Shown: piece by piece, positions 55,643 through 64,000 of the stretch
How the letters are laid out: every line of letters begins with the position of its first letter
How positions within the stretch are numbered: position 1 is the stretch's first letter
Origin: JANQRZ01 sp965215165
GTDB taxonomy: Bacteria; Bacteroidota; Rhodothermia; Rhodothermales; JANQRZ01
Length of the DNA: 64,000 bases
Direction: 5' to 3'
NCBI GenBank assembly: GCA_965215165.1
Contig: CBDCCX010000006.1
Location: 620,001-684,000, forward strand
Position numbers and translations under genes: made by a program
Notes under the pieces: generated by a model
What the model saw: the letters and a program-made list of their open reading frames with translations, nothing else
What the model was told of the DNA's origin: nothing
Databases searched by the model: none

Positions 55643-58600
55643 TCTGCAAGAAGTCTTCGGCCAGCACCCGGTCGAGCGTGTCGGCGAGGAGGTCCGCGTC
55701 GGCGGTCGAGAAGACGAGCGGCGGCTTGATCTTGACGACGTTGTGCAGCGGCCCGTCGGTGCTGAGCAAGAGGCCGTGCTCGCGCATCCGCTCGACGAGG
55801 TAGGTCGCCTGCTCGGGAGCCGGCGCGAAGGTCTCGTGCTCGCGGACGAGCTCGACCCCGAGAAACAGCCCGAGGCCGCGCACGTCGCCGAGGACTGCGT
55901 GCCGCGCTGCGAGATCCGCCAGGCGCTGTTCCAGGTGGCGGCCGACCGTCGCGGCTCGCGCGCGCAGGCCCTCGCGCTCGATCACGTCCAGCACCGCGAG
56001 GCCGACCGCGCACGAGACGGGGTTCCCGCCGTAGGTGTTGAAATACTCCATGCCGTTGGCGAACGACGCGGCGAGGGCGGGCGTCGTCACGACCGCCGCG
56101 AGCGGGTGCCCGTTGCCCATCGGCTTGCCGAGCGTCACGATGTCCGGCACCACCGCCTGCGTCTCGAACCCCCACCAGTGCGAGCCGACGCGCCCGAACC
56201 CGACCTGCACCTCGTCGGCGATGCAGACGCCGCCCGCCGCCCGCGTGAGCCGGTACGCCTCGGCCAGAAACCCGTCCGGCAGCACGATCTGCCCGCCGCA
56301 GCCCAGCACCGACTCGGCGATAAACGCAGCCACGCCGCCCGGCCCGATGGCCTCGGCGAGATGCTCGGGAAACAGGGCGAGGTCGCCGCGCAGCGGGTCC
56401 GGCATCGGGACCGCGCGGACGTGGGGTGGCGCACCCGCCCCGCCCGGCCCGTCGTGCTTGTACGGGCTGATCTCGATGAGCGCCGCCGTGTGCCCGTGGT
56501 AGGCCCCGCCGAGCACGACGACGTCCTGCGCGCCGGTGTGGGCGCGGGCCAGACGGAGGGCGAGGTCGTTCGCCTCGCTGCCGCTGTTGACGAAGAAGCA
56601 GACCGAGAGCGGGTCCGGGAAGAGCGCCGTCAGCCGCTCGGCGTAGTCAACGATGAGCGGGTGGAGGTAGCGCGTGTTCGTGTTCAGCGTCGCCATCTGC
56701 CGCGCCGCCGCTCGGACGACCGCCGGGTGCGCGTGCCCGACGTGGCAGACGTTGTTGATGCAGTCGAGGTACGGCCGCCCGGCCTCGTCGTAGAGCCGCG
56801 CCCCGATGCCCCGCACGAGGTGGAGGGGTCGCCGGTACGACGTGCTCAGCGACGGCCCGAGGCGCTCAGCCCGCGCGCCGAGAATCTCCTCGCGGCTCCG
56901 GCCCTTCGCAAGGAACGCATCGCCGGGGATGCGGAGGAGGAGGTTCGGGTCGGGGCAGACGCTCGTCCAGACGGCGCGCTCGTCGGGGCTCCCGACACCG
57001 GGGAAGTCACCGCGCCGTTCGAGGAGGTCCGTGATGAGTTGGAAGTGGAGGTGCGGGGCCCAGCCGCCGTTCTCGTCCGGCGCGCCGAGCGTCCCGATCT
57101 GCTGCCCGGCGGCGACGGCCTCGCCCTCGGCTAGGTCATCGAGGGAGACCCGGCTGAGGTGACCGTAGAGCGTCCAGAACGGCGGGCACGCCGGGGGCCG
57201 GTGCTCGAGAATGACCGTCGGCCCGTAGTCGAGCGGCAGCGCGTTGTCGACGACGCTGTAGACGGTGCCGTCGAGGGGGGCGAAGACGGGCGCGCCGGCC
57301 GGCTGGAACAGGTCGATCCCGAGGTGGACGGTCCGCGCGCCGCCGGACGGGGTGCGGAACTGCTCGCCGGTGTAGACCAGCCGCGCCTCGTCGTAGCGCC
57401 CGACGCCGACCTCGGCTCCGGCGGCACGCATCCGAGCCTCGATCTCGTCGGACGCCAGCATCGGCACCGAGAGCGCGTCGGGGTCCCACTCGGTGCTGCC
57501 CACGCTGAAGTCGAACACGACGACCGGCGCGGCGCTCGGCGCGGGCCGGACGACCGGCGCGAAGGTGTCTGCATTCGCCTCCAGCCACGCGGCGACGGCC
57601 GGGGCGTCGGGGCACGGCTCGAGGCCGCAGGCGGCGCGGAGACGGTAGGTCGCCCACCGGGGGTGCACGGCGTCGAGCCGGGCGAGCGCGGCCCACGCCG
57701 CCGCCTCGCTGACCGAGAGGTAGGCCTCGTCCGGCTCGTCGCGCCGCCGGAAGGCGGACATCGCTACGCTCAGGCACAGGCGCTGCACGGCGAGCGGGAA
57801 GAACGCCGCTAGCTCCGCCTCGGTGAGCGGATAGGCCGCGTGAAACCCCGTCGCCACCGCTGCCATCGACCCGACCGGGTCGGCGGTGTCGAGCGCCGCA
57901 TAGGCCGCCGCAATCGCGGGGTCGGCGACGGTGTAGGACCAGACCGCGTCGCCGAAGTCGATCAGGCCGACGACCGAGCGCTCCGGGGCGGTCGGTGGGG
58001 AGACCAAGACGTTGTGGTCGTTGGCGTCGCCGTGAATCAGGCTGAGGCGGAGCGCATCACGGTGCGGCTTGAGGGCGCGCTCGGTCCGGTCCAGCAGGCG
58101 GTCGACAAGCGCGCGGCGGACCGGGTCGGCGACGTGCTCCAGACGGCGACGGGCCACGTCCGCTGCTCGGCTGCTCTCCCAGTCGAAGGCTCGGTGCGCG
58201 GCCGGCGGGTTGGCCCCGTCGAGGCCGGCGGCGAGGCGGCCGAGCGTGCGGCCGAGGTCCTGCAGCAGCGTCTCCGACTGCGGCCGGACGTCGGCGAGCG
58301 GGACGCCTGGGAGAAACGTCACGACCCAAGCGGAGAACGCTTGCCCGCCGTGCTCTAGCGCCGTCAGGTCTGAACCTGACAGGTCGGGGATGGCGGTCGG
58401 GCACGGCACCCCGCCGGCCGCGAGGCGTTGCATCATCTCGACTTGCATCTCCAGCACCGCCCGGTCCTCGGCGGCGCTTGCGATCTTCAGCACGAACGCC
58501 GGCTCGCCGTCAGCGTGGAGCAAAAAGTTCTGGTCGCGGTCGCTCGGCAGGGCCGTCGCCGAGGCGGTCAGGCCGAAGTGCTCGCGTGCAGCCTGCTCGG

Positions 58601-58646
58601 CGTCGGCGGGAGAGAGGCGAGGGCGGGCGTCGGCGAGCGTCGGCAC
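55635..58646 (-). CDS. Triple fusion: APH-type kinase, M23 peptidase-like, class III aminotransferase
   Basis: A 1,003-residue cytosolic protein. Residues about 20-330 are an aminoglycoside-phosphotransferase/choline-kinase fold (LIHGDANDHNVL near 205, GLIDFGD near 225). About 350-560 is an M23/LytM-like beta fold with all metal ligands: HLGID (HxxxD, near 439) and PHLHF (HxH, near 531). About 570-1003 is a PLP enzyme of the phospholyase/ETNPPL-like class III (NSGSEANDLALRLAR, GAYHGHT, ADEVQVGFGRVG, PLP-lysine near 839 in TLGKPMGNGHP). It resembles AGXT2L1-like phospholyases fused to a kinase, so phosphorylating an amino alcohol and then eliminating phosphate is plausible. The M23 part has no signal peptide, so it is unlikely to cut wall. 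Confidence 0.9.
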   Translation of the reverse strand: MPTLADARPRLSPADAEQAAREHFGLTASATALPSDRDQNFLLHADGEPAFVLKIASAAEDRAVLEMQVEMMQRLAAGGVPCPTAIPDLSGSDLTALEHGGQAFSAWVVTFLPGVPLADVRPQSETLLQDLGRTLGRLAAGLDGANPPAAHRAFDWESSRAADVARRRLEHVADPVRRALVDRLLDRTERALKPHRDALRLSLIHGDANDHNVLVSPPTAPERSVVGLIDFGDAVWSYTVADPAIAAAYAALDTADPVGSMAAVATGFHAAYPLTEAELAAFFPLAVQRLCLSVAMSAFRRRDEPDEAYLSVSEAAAWAALARLDAVHPRWATYRLRAACGLEPCPDAPAVAAWLEANADTFAPVVRPAPSAAPVVVFDFSVGSTEWDPDALSVPMLASDEIEARMRAAGAEVGVGRYDEARLVYTGEQFRTPSGGARTVHLGIDLFQPAGAPVFAPLDGTVYSVVDNALPLDYGPTVILEHRPPACPPFWTLYGHLSRVSLDDLAEGEAVAAGQQIGTLGAPDENGGWAPHLHFQLITDLLERRGDFPGVGSPDERAVWTSVCPDPNLLLRIPGDAFLAKGRSREEILGARAERLGPSLSTSYRRPLHLVRGIGARLYDEAGRPYLDCINNVCHVGHAHPAVVRAAARQMATLNTNTRYLHPLIVDYAERLTALFPDPLSVCFFVNSGSEANDLALRLARAHTGAQDVVVLGGAYHGHTAALIEISPYKHDGPGGAGAPPHVRAVPMPDPLRGDLALFPEHLAEAIGPGGVAAFIAESVLGCGGQIVLPDGFLAEAYRLTRAAGGVCIADEVQVGFGRVGSHWWGFETQAVVPDIVTLGKPMGNGHPLAAVVTTPALAASFANGMEYFNTYGGNPVSCAVGLAVLDVIEREGLRARAATVGRHLEQRLADLAARHAVLGDVRGLGLFLGVELVREHETFAPAPEQATYLVERMREHGLLLSTDGPLHNVVKIKPPLVFSTADADLLADTLDRVLAEDFLQIT

Positions 58647-58725
58647 AGCGAGCAGCGGGCAGAGGGAGATGGGAAAGGTACCTACCCGTGGTACCTCGTC
58701 TGCGTCGCCGCGTCCGTGGTGCGCG

Positions 58726-59169
58726 TCAGTGGTTCGCGAAGACGGCGGCGCGGCCGTCCCGGGTGAACATGAACACGTCGTAGGACTGTGCCGGCCGGCC
58801 CTCGATCTCCATGCCCGGCGAGCCGATAGGCATCCCCGGCACGGCGAGGCCGACGGTCTCCGCCGGCTTCTCGGCGAGGAGCCGGCGCACGTCCTCGGCC
58901 GGGACGTGGCCCTCGACCACGTAGTCGCCCACGACGGCAGTGTGGCAGGACGCGAGCTGGTCTGGCACGCCGAGGCGGGTCTTCACATCCGCCAAGCTCG
59001 GCACGTCGACGCGCTCAACGGTAAAGCCGGCCTCGGTCATGTGGTCGGCCCAGAGCGCGCAGCAGCCGCAGGTCGGCGTTTTGTAGACGGTCACGACCGG
59101 CTGCGCCTCGGAGCGGCAACCGGCGAGCGAGAGCGTGCAGAACAGGAGGGCGGCGAGGGCGAGGCGCAT
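58726..59169 (-). CDS. DUF411 metal-binding lipoprotein
   Basis: A 147-residue lipoprotein (MRLALAALLFCTLSLAGC, acylated Cys18). The DUF411 domain has the paired motif TPTCGCCALWADHM (Cys34, Cys36, Cys37) and, later, SCHTAVVGDYVVEGHVP and a Met-rich GMPIGSPGMEIEG. Cys and Met clusters suit Cu(I) binding in the periplasm. DUF411 proteins are repeatedly found beside copper-resistance genes, and CopA lies 3 kb away on the other strand, so copper trafficking is likely. An in-frame signal-like leader fixes the start. Confidence 0.9.
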   Translation of the reverse strand: MRLALAALLFCTLSLAGCRSEAQPVVTVYKTPTCGCCALWADHMTEAGFTVERVDVPSLADVKTRLGVPDQLASCHTAVVGDYVVEGHVPAEDVRRLLAEKPAETVGLAVPGMPIGSPGMEIEGRPAQSYDVFMFTRDGRAAVFANH

Positions 59170-59183
59170 GGGGGAAACCGGTC

Positions 59184-59214
59184 AGGGAGAGCGGAGACTA
59201 GGGAGAGCGGAGAC
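59184..59214. repeat. 15-bp direct repeat upstream of the DUF411 gene
   Basis: agggagagcggagac occurs at 59184-59198 and 59200-59214, one base apart, 15-45 bp upstream of the DUF411 start. It may be a regulatory-site pair or a simple duplication. The remainder of 59215-59430 shows no gene. Confidence 0.6.
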
Positions 59215-59430
59215 GGGCAGAACCTACGCACGGCGCGCGTTTCTGTTCACAGCCGAGGCAGCCGGCGAGCAGCAGGGCAGAGGCGAGCAGAGCACGGAGC
59301 ATAGCGTGAGGCACGGTCGGGTGGAGCCAAACTACGGAGGTGCGCCGCCGCGTCAAATCCTCGTGGGGAGGCGGGGCGCAGCGCGGCCGACGCTATTTTT
59401 CTGCCCACTGCCCACTGCCCACTGCTGCCC

Positions 59431-59799
59431 GTGCTCGTCCCCGACTACGCCAAGCCCGAGGCCCCTGGCCTCGCGATGAACGCCGACACCTCGGTCTCGC
59501 TCTACCACGTCGTGTCCGCCGAGGACGGCTTCGAGCGGGCCGCGCAGGACGTGGTGGCGCTGCTGCGCGAGGCGCAGGCGCGCTTCCCCGGCTGGCCCCG
59601 CGTGTTCTACCTCGACATCGCCGGGCACGCCGACGAGAGCGGGCGGCTCGACGAGGACTTCGTCGAGTTCCAGCAGGAGTTCTTCTTCGCGGTCGTCGCC
59701 CCGTTCGTGACGGCCTTCGAACTGCCGCTCACCGGCGGCCTGGTCAACCCCGAGCCGCAGCGCAACGACGTCCCGGACCGGCTGAAGATTGGCGGGTGA
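59431..59799 (+). CDS. Hypothetical protein, about 120 residues
   Basis: A 122-residue protein (or 107 if ATG 59476 is used) unlike any family I know. It has SVSLYHVVSAEDGFERAAQDVVALLREAQARFPGWPRVFYLDIAGHADESGRLDEDFVEFQQEFFFAVVAPF and ends with a conserved-looking NPEPQRNDVPDRLKIGG. It is soluble, without a signal peptide. A run of three 8-bp cccactgc units and a tatttttc box lie just upstream. The GTG at 59431 is only a probable start. Confidence 0.75.
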   Translation: MLVPDYAKPEAPGLAMNADTSVSLYHVVSAEDGFERAAQDVVALLREAQARFPGWPRVFYLDIAGHADESGRLDEDFVEFQQEFFFAVVAPFVTAFELPLTGGLVNPEPQRNDVPDRLKIGG

Positions 59800-59911
59800 G
59801 GTCGGGGGCTGGGAGGTTGGAAAAAAGTGATAAAGCTAACCCCCTCCATACGATTTGCGTCTAGCTTCTGGTTTGCCGTCCATCGTTTCCTGTCTTCTAC
59901 GGATGCCCACC

Positions 59912-60706
59912 ATGCGCCTGCTGCTGCTCGCCCTCGTGCTCGTCCTCCTCGCCGGCTGCGACTCTGCTGACGACCCCGTTTCCTCGTCGCTGCTCCCCGA
60001 CGACGCTCAGTACGCCTGGTCCCTCGAGCAGCGTACTGTCGAGACGGACTCCCTCACGCTCCGGCTCAGCGATGAGGCTGACGTTCGGGTCGTTGCCCGT
60101 GATGCGGCGGTGCCGGGCTACCGGAGCCTCACCGAGATCGAGACTTCGATGCGCTCGGCACCGGATTCGGTCAAGAGCCGGATGTGGTACGACGTGGCGG
60201 ACGAGCAGCTACGCGAGGTGGCCTACCGAAATGCTGGCGCTGCCGTTTCTGCCCAGCCGCGAGGGGGCACCAGCTTTGCCGCGCCGTCCCTTTTCGCGCA
60301 GCCCTACACCGTCACCGAACTGCTCCGGCGTCGCGGCGGTGCCCGAGCCGCGAGCACCTCGCTCGACAGTCTCATCGTCCGCGAGGACCCGCGCGTCGTG
60401 TACCGCCTGCCCCTAGCCGTCGGGCAGGAGTGGGTGTCGTTCACCGACCCGTTCGGGAGTACGCGCGAGGTCGTAGGGCGGGAGACGATTACGGTCGCCG
60501 CCGGGACATTCGACTGCTTCGTGGTCCGAACCGAGATCGACATCGTGGCTGCGCGCGCGCAGTTCGAGTGGCTCGACTTCGTCTCGCCCGAGCACGGCCT
60601 GGTGCTGCGGACGATTGACACCGTTCAGGAGTACCGAGGCCCGGACAACCAAGGCGGACTCTTGATTCGGTTCGTCGAGCGGCTGGAGCGGACGGGCGGC
60701 GCGTGA
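59912..60706 (+). CDS. Lipoprotein of unknown function
   Basis: A 264-residue lipoprotein (MRLLLLALVLVLLAGC, Cys16, then DSADD which favours outer-membrane or surface retention). The rest is beta-rich. The C-terminal half contains VYRLPLAVGQEWVSF, TREVVGRETITVAAGTFDCFVVRTEIDI and SPEHGLVLRTIDTVQEY, the pattern of DUF3108-like or TapB-type envelope proteins that read 'L P L ..G..W'. I cannot assign a function. ATG 59912 is chosen for its signal peptide; 59903 is in frame too. Confidence 0.8.
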   Translation: MRLLLLALVLVLLAGCDSADDPVSSSLLPDDAQYAWSLEQRTVETDSLTLRLSDEADVRVVARDAAVPGYRSLTEIETSMRSAPDSVKSRMWYDVADEQLREVAYRNAGAAVSAQPRGGTSFAAPSLFAQPYTVTELLRRRGGARAASTSLDSLIVREDPRVVYRLPLAVGQEWVSFTDPFGSTREVVGRETITVAAGTFDCFVVRTEIDIVAARAQFEWLDFVSPEHGLVLRTIDTVQEYRGPDNQGGLLIRFVERLERTGGA

Positions 60707-60719
60707 CGCGCGCGGCGGC

Positions 60720-60725
60720 TATCTT
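60720..60725 (+). promoter_or_regulatory. Possible promoter box ahead of the S9 peptidase (TATCTT)
   Basis: cggctatcttcccgg ends 27 bp before the ATG at 60753, matching pyk, thrA and the gene at 15716. Confidence 0.45.
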
Positions 60726-60752
60726 CCCGGCGTCACGCACGCCGACGCTCCG

Positions 60753-63170
60753 ATGCTACTCCGCCTCGCCCTCGCGCTCCTCCTCGCCGTGCCCGCCGCC
60801 GCGCAGCCCGCGCTGACGGTCGAGCAGATCATGCAGGACCCCGAGACCTGGATCGGGGCGTGGCCCTCGGACGTGTTCTGGACCGACGCCGGCGACGCCG
60901 TCTACTTCGCGTGGAACCCGCAGGGCCGCTTCCCCGCCGACTCCCTTTACAAGGTCGCGCCGGGCGAGGTCCAGCCGGAGAAGGTGAGCGCCGCCGAGCG
61001 CCGAGCGCTGCCGCCGCGCTTCGAAGGCTGGCACGCCGACCGCCTCGCCTACGCCCCCGACTTCGCCCGCCGCGTCTTCGAGCGCGACGGCGACCTCTGG
61101 CTCTACGACCTGGGCACGCAGCAGCTTCAGCGGCTCACCGAGACCCGCGAGCGCGAGGCCGACCCGCGCTTCTCGCCCGACGGCCGCCGCGTCGTCTTCG
61201 CCCGCGAGGGCAACCTCTTCTCGCTCGACCTCGCCGCCGCCCTCGTTCGGCAGCGGACCGACCTCCGCGAAGGCACCGAGCCGGCCGCCGACACGCCGAG
61301 CGACCAGGACGCCTTCCTCGAACGGCAGCAGCTCGGCCTCTTCGACGTGCTCCGCGCCGCCGCCCGCGCCGACTCGCTCCGCGAGGCCGCCGAAGAAACC
61401 GAGACCGCCGCCCGCACCCTTCCGCCGACCTTCTGGCTCGGCGACCGCGAGGCGCAGCAGCTCACCCTCAGCCCCGACGAGCGCTTCGCCACCTTCGTCC
61501 TCGCCGAGCGCGCCACGCCGACCGAGACGGGCATGACGGACTACGTCACCCGCTCCGGCTACGCCGAGGCCCTCACGGCGCGGCCCAAGGTCGGCGCGCC
61601 GGGCGATACCTACACGCTCGTCGTCCAAGACCTCGCGCGGGACACGAGCTACACCGTCGACCTGACCACGCTGCCGGGGGCCTTCGACCCGCCGGACCCC
61701 GCCGAGCTTGGCGAGACCGCCGACTCGTCCCGCGTGCTGATCCCCTTCGGCCCGAGGTGGAGTCCCGACGGTCGCTTCGCGGTGCTCGACGTGCGGACGC
61801 GCGACAACAAGGACCGCTGGATCGCCCGGCTCGACGCCGAGGCCGGCACCGTCACGAGCCTCGACCACCAGCGCGACGACGCGTGGATCGCCGGGCCGGG
61901 CATCGCGTGGTGGGTCGGGCCGAGCGCGGGGGGGTGGCTGGACGGGCAGACGTACTGGTTTCAGAGCGAAGCCTCGGGCTACAGCCACCTCTGGACCGTA
62001 GACGCCGCGACGGGGGAGGCGCGGCAGCGCACCGACGGCGTGTTCGAGGTCGACAACGTGCAGCTCTCCCGCGACCGGCAGTGGTGGTACTTCAGCAGCA
62101 GCGAGGGCTCGCCCTACGAGCGGCACTACTACAGAACGCCCGTCGAGCCTGACCTGGCGCAAGCGGGAGGCGACCGTGACCGGCTGACGCGGATGACCGG
62201 GCGCAACGAGGTGGCCCTCGGTCCGGACGAGGACTGGCTCGGCATCCTCCACTCCGAGAGCACGCGCCCGCCCGAGGTCTTCGTCGAGCCGCCGCTCGCC
62301 GGCGAGACGCCCGCCCGGCAGCCGCCGGTGCGCCAGGTGACGACCTCGACCACCGCCGCGTGGCAGGCCTATCCGTGGCGCGAGGCCGAAATCGTCACGG
62401 TCCCGGCGAGCGACGGGGCGGAGGTCCCAGCGCGGATCTACCGGCCGGAGACCCCCAACGGCGCGGCGGTCCTCTTCGTGCACGGCGCGGGGTATCTCCA
62501 GAACGCCCACCGCTGGTGGAGCAGCTACTTCCGCGAGTACCAGTTCCACAACCTCCTCGCCGACCGCGGCTACCTCGTGCTCGACCTCGACTACCGCGGC
62601 TCGGCCGGCTACGGCCGCGACTGGCGCACCGCCGTCTACCGGCACATGGGCGGGCGCGACCTGCAGGACTACGTCGACGCCAGCCGGTGGGTCGGCACCG
62701 AGTTCGGGATCGGGCCGGAGCGCGTGGCGGTCTACGGTGGCTCCTACGGCGGCTTCCTCACGCTGATGGCCCTCTTCACCGAGCCGGAGCACTTCGGCGG
62801 CGGCGCGGCCCTCCGCTCGGTGACCGACTGGGCGCACTACAACCACGTCTACACCGCCAACATCCTCAACACGCCCGCCCGAGACTCGCTCGCCTACGCC
62901 CGGTCCTCCCCGATCCACTTCGCCGCCGGCCTCGAGGACCCACTGCTGCTGTGCCACGGCCTGGTCGACACGAACGTGCAGCCCCAGGACATCTTCCGCC
63001 TGAGCCAGCGCCTGATCGAGCTGGGCAAGACCGACTGGGAGCTGGCGCTCTATCCGGTCGAGGGGCACAGCTTCGAGGAGCCGACGAGCTGGACCGACGA
63101 GTACCGCCGCATCCTCGACCTGATCGAGCACAGCGTCGGCCCGAGGCGGGCGGGCGGGACGGAGGGGTGA
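60753..63170 (+). CDS. Exported S9 family (prolyl oligopeptidase/DPP-IV-like) peptidase
   Basis: An 805-residue protein with a signal peptide (LALALLLAVPAAAQ). About residues 60-530 form a beta-propeller with SPDGR, SPDER and SPDGRFAVLD blades. Residues about 540-800 are the alpha/beta-hydrolase: VLFVHGAGY, VLDLDYRGSAGYGRDW, nucleophile Ser near 664 in GGSYGGF, Asp in HGLVDTNVQPQD and His in PVEGHSFEEP. It should cleave peptides after proline or alanine in the periplasm. There are no partner genes. Confidence 0.94.
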   Translation: MLLRLALALLLAVPAAAQPALTVEQIMQDPETWIGAWPSDVFWTDAGDAVYFAWNPQGRFPADSLYKVAPGEVQPEKVSAAERRALPPRFEGWHADRLAYAPDFARRVFERDGDLWLYDLGTQQLQRLTETREREADPRFSPDGRRVVFAREGNLFSLDLAAALVRQRTDLREGTEPAADTPSDQDAFLERQQLGLFDVLRAAARADSLREAAEETETAARTLPPTFWLGDREAQQLTLSPDERFATFVLAERATPTETGMTDYVTRSGYAEALTARPKVGAPGDTYTLVVQDLARDTSYTVDLTTLPGAFDPPDPAELGETADSSRVLIPFGPRWSPDGRFAVLDVRTRDNKDRWIARLDAEAGTVTSLDHQRDDAWIAGPGIAWWVGPSAGGWLDGQTYWFQSEASGYSHLWTVDAATGEARQRTDGVFEVDNVQLSRDRQWWYFSSSEGSPYERHYYRTPVEPDLAQAGGDRDRLTRMTGRNEVALGPDEDWLGILHSESTRPPEVFVEPPLAGETPARQPPVRQVTTSTTAAWQAYPWREAEIVTVPASDGAEVPARIYRPETPNGAAVLFVHGAGYLQNAHRWWSSYFREYQFHNLLADRGYLVLDLDYRGSAGYGRDWRTAVYRHMGGRDLQDYVDASRWVGTEFGIGPERVAVYGGSYGGFLTLMALFTEPEHFGGGAALRSVTDWAHYNHVYTANILNTPARDSLAYARSSPIHFAAGLEDPLLLCHGLVDTNVQPQDIFRLSQRLIELGKTDWELALYPVEGHSFEEPTSWTDEYRRILDLIEHSVGPRRAGGTEG

Positions 63171-63218
63171 CGAGCGGCTCGTCAGGTCCGCTGGGCGTGT
63201 TGCTGCATTGTTATTCCA

Positions 63219-63437
63219 CTGGCCCTTCGCACCGCCGGGCCGGAGCAGCGGGCGATCTACGACCCGGCAGCTGACGTGCTGCTCGACGACCGCTACGCGG
63301 CCATCCACCGCGTCGGGATCACGAGCGAGGGGTACACCTACGACCTGACCGCCCGCGCCCAGAAGCAGTTCAACGACTCGGGGGCGACGTACGCCTCGCG
63401 GTGGCTGATGCAGCTCGGCCTCCGGCTGTCGTTCTAG
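63219..63437 (+). pseudogene. C-terminal remnant of an outer-membrane beta-barrel protein
   Basis: From about 63219 a reading frame without a start runs ALRTAGPEQRAIYDPAADVLL...AIHRVGITSEGYTYDLTARAQKQFNDS, then SGATYASRWLMQLGLRLSF and stop. The ending LQLGLRLSF, with a terminal Phe and alternating hydrophobics, is characteristic of the last strand of TonB-dependent or porin-like barrels. The remaining several hundred residues are absent. It is truncated between the S9 gene and a secreted-protein gene. 63438-63651 shows no gene. Confidence 0.7.
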
Positions 63438-63651
63438 ACGGGGTGCCTTTCTTGCCTCAGGCGGCAGGTTGTGGCTCGGTTTGCGGGGAGCGGCCTGCCA
63501 CCTGCGTTTCGGAGGTCTCACGAAGGGCGGCATTAATCCTCGGTTAAGCCATACCGTCCGGCATTGCCCCGGCGTGTGAGGAGTGTATGTTGCCTTGCAC
63601 CGAGCGCGCTGCCGCTCGCGCGTCCTCCGCCTCCCGCCTCCCGCCGCCTGC

Positions 63652-64000
63652 ATGTCCCGTCCGCCGCTGGCGTTTTGCCTCGTCCTCCTGGCCTGCACCG
63701 CGCCGGCCCTCGCGCAGCCGTTCGACGAGGCCACGCACGACATCGGCAACGTCGGCCTGACGGTCTCCAACGCGGGGTTCTACGGCAACCCCAACGTGCG
63801 CGGCACCCGCGGCGAGGGCGCGCCGTCGTTCGAGTACCCGCTCGAGAGCGGCATCGAGCACCTCTTCGAAGCCGGACTGTGGGTGGGGGCCGACCGCGGG
63901 GACATCATCACCGTCCGCACCGCCGCCATCACCAGCACCGGCGGCTACAACGCGGGCAACACAGGCTACGAGACGACCCAGGCCAGCGTCATCCAGCGGC
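63652..64000 (+). CDS. Secreted protein, N-terminal part (cut by window end)
   Basis: 116 codons are visible from ATG 63652 and the frame is open at the window edge. A signal peptide (LAFCLVLLACTAPALAQ) precedes THDIGNVGLTVSNAGFYGNPNVRG, FEYPLESGIEHLFEAGLWVGADRGD and TGGYNAGNTGYETTQ. This opening is typical of large secreted proteins in Rhodothermota/Bacteroidota that often end in a type IX secretion signal, but the C-terminus cannot be checked here. Function unknown. Confidence 0.8.
   Translation, partial: MSRPPLAFCLVLLACTAPALAQPFDEATHDIGNVGLTVSNAGFYGNPNVRGTRGEGAPSFEYPLESGIEHLFEAGLWVGADRGDIITVRTAAITSTGGYNAGNTGYETTQASVIQR

Noticed and set aside
59404..59427. The cccactgc triple repeat before 59431 as a regulatory element
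   Set aside because: Only three 8-bp units of simple sequence, with no dyad or second copy elsewhere in the window.
60756..63770. A 1,004-codon minus-strand frame opposite the S9 peptidase
   Set aside because: The sense strand has a complete catalytic triad and signal peptide; the antisense product is low-complexity.

Overview
The window is 64 kb of very GC-rich (estimated by eye at just under 70% G+C) bacterial chromosome, densely packed with genes on both strands. Most starts lack a Shine-Dalgarno sequence. A TATCTT/TACCTT box recurs roughly 25-50 bp upstream of starts and resembles the Bacteroidota -7 element. Other pointers are FAS1 and DUF2279 proteins, winged-helix regulators with a PD40 propeller, and a secreted protein of the type common in Rhodothermota. 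I infer a member of Rhodothermota (Rhodothermales, Rubricoccaceae-like). This is an inference from style, not from a database match.

Layout. 1-8.9 kb: a membrane Ser/Thr kinase with PEGA repeats (cut by the window edge), a secreted FAS1 protein, a ToxR/CadC-like membrane regulator overlapping moaA, then moaC, a FloA flotillin and an unknown protein bracketed by palindromic repeats. 8.9-18.5 kb: a CNNM/CorC-type CBS protein, an enoyl-CoA hydratase, a three-gene PspA-type membrane-stress cluster, pyrimidine-nucleoside phosphorylase, ribosomal protein L31, a small unknown protein, and a cytochrome P450 overlapping a 3-hydroxyacyl-CoA dehydrogenase. 18.5-31.3 kb: a probable beta-1,2-glucan locus with a stand-alone glycoamylase-like (PF10091/GH144-type) protein, an MBOAT O-acyltransferase, a YdeI-type protein and a 2,972-residue cyclic beta-1,2-glucan synthase. 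31.4-34.7 kb: a decayed two-component sensor, a 14-bp tandem repeat, an MscS channel with a cyclic-nucleotide-binding domain, a STAS-like protein and MreD. 34.7-40.5 kb: an aspartate-family operon thrA, MBL hydrolase, dapB, dapA, dapD. 40.6-42.2 kb: tRNA-Ala(GGC), a small unknown protein, a 422-bp MITE-like element and an AT-rich islet with a lipoprotein. 42.3-53.3 kb: gyrA, a DUF2279 protein, a NarL-type response regulator, a single-PAS protein, pyruvate kinase, a saccharopine dehydrogenase-like protein, a two-domain ABC permease, a frameshifted Mrr-type endonuclease and tRNA-Arg(CCT). 53.4-64 kb: copper ATPase CopA, a kinase/M23/aminotransferase triple fusion, a DUF411 metal-binding lipoprotein, two small unknown or lipoprotein genes, an S9 peptidase, an outer-membrane-protein remnant and the start of a secreted protein.

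The most coherent functional units are the lysine/threonine operon, the PspA-type trio and the beta-1,2-glucan locus; CopA with the DUF411 lipoprotein suggests a copper-handling neighbourhood. Three broken genes (31.5, 52.3-53.2 and 63.2 kb) and several structured repeats show where the region is actively changing. I found no CRISPR array, prophage, complete insertion sequence or rRNA.
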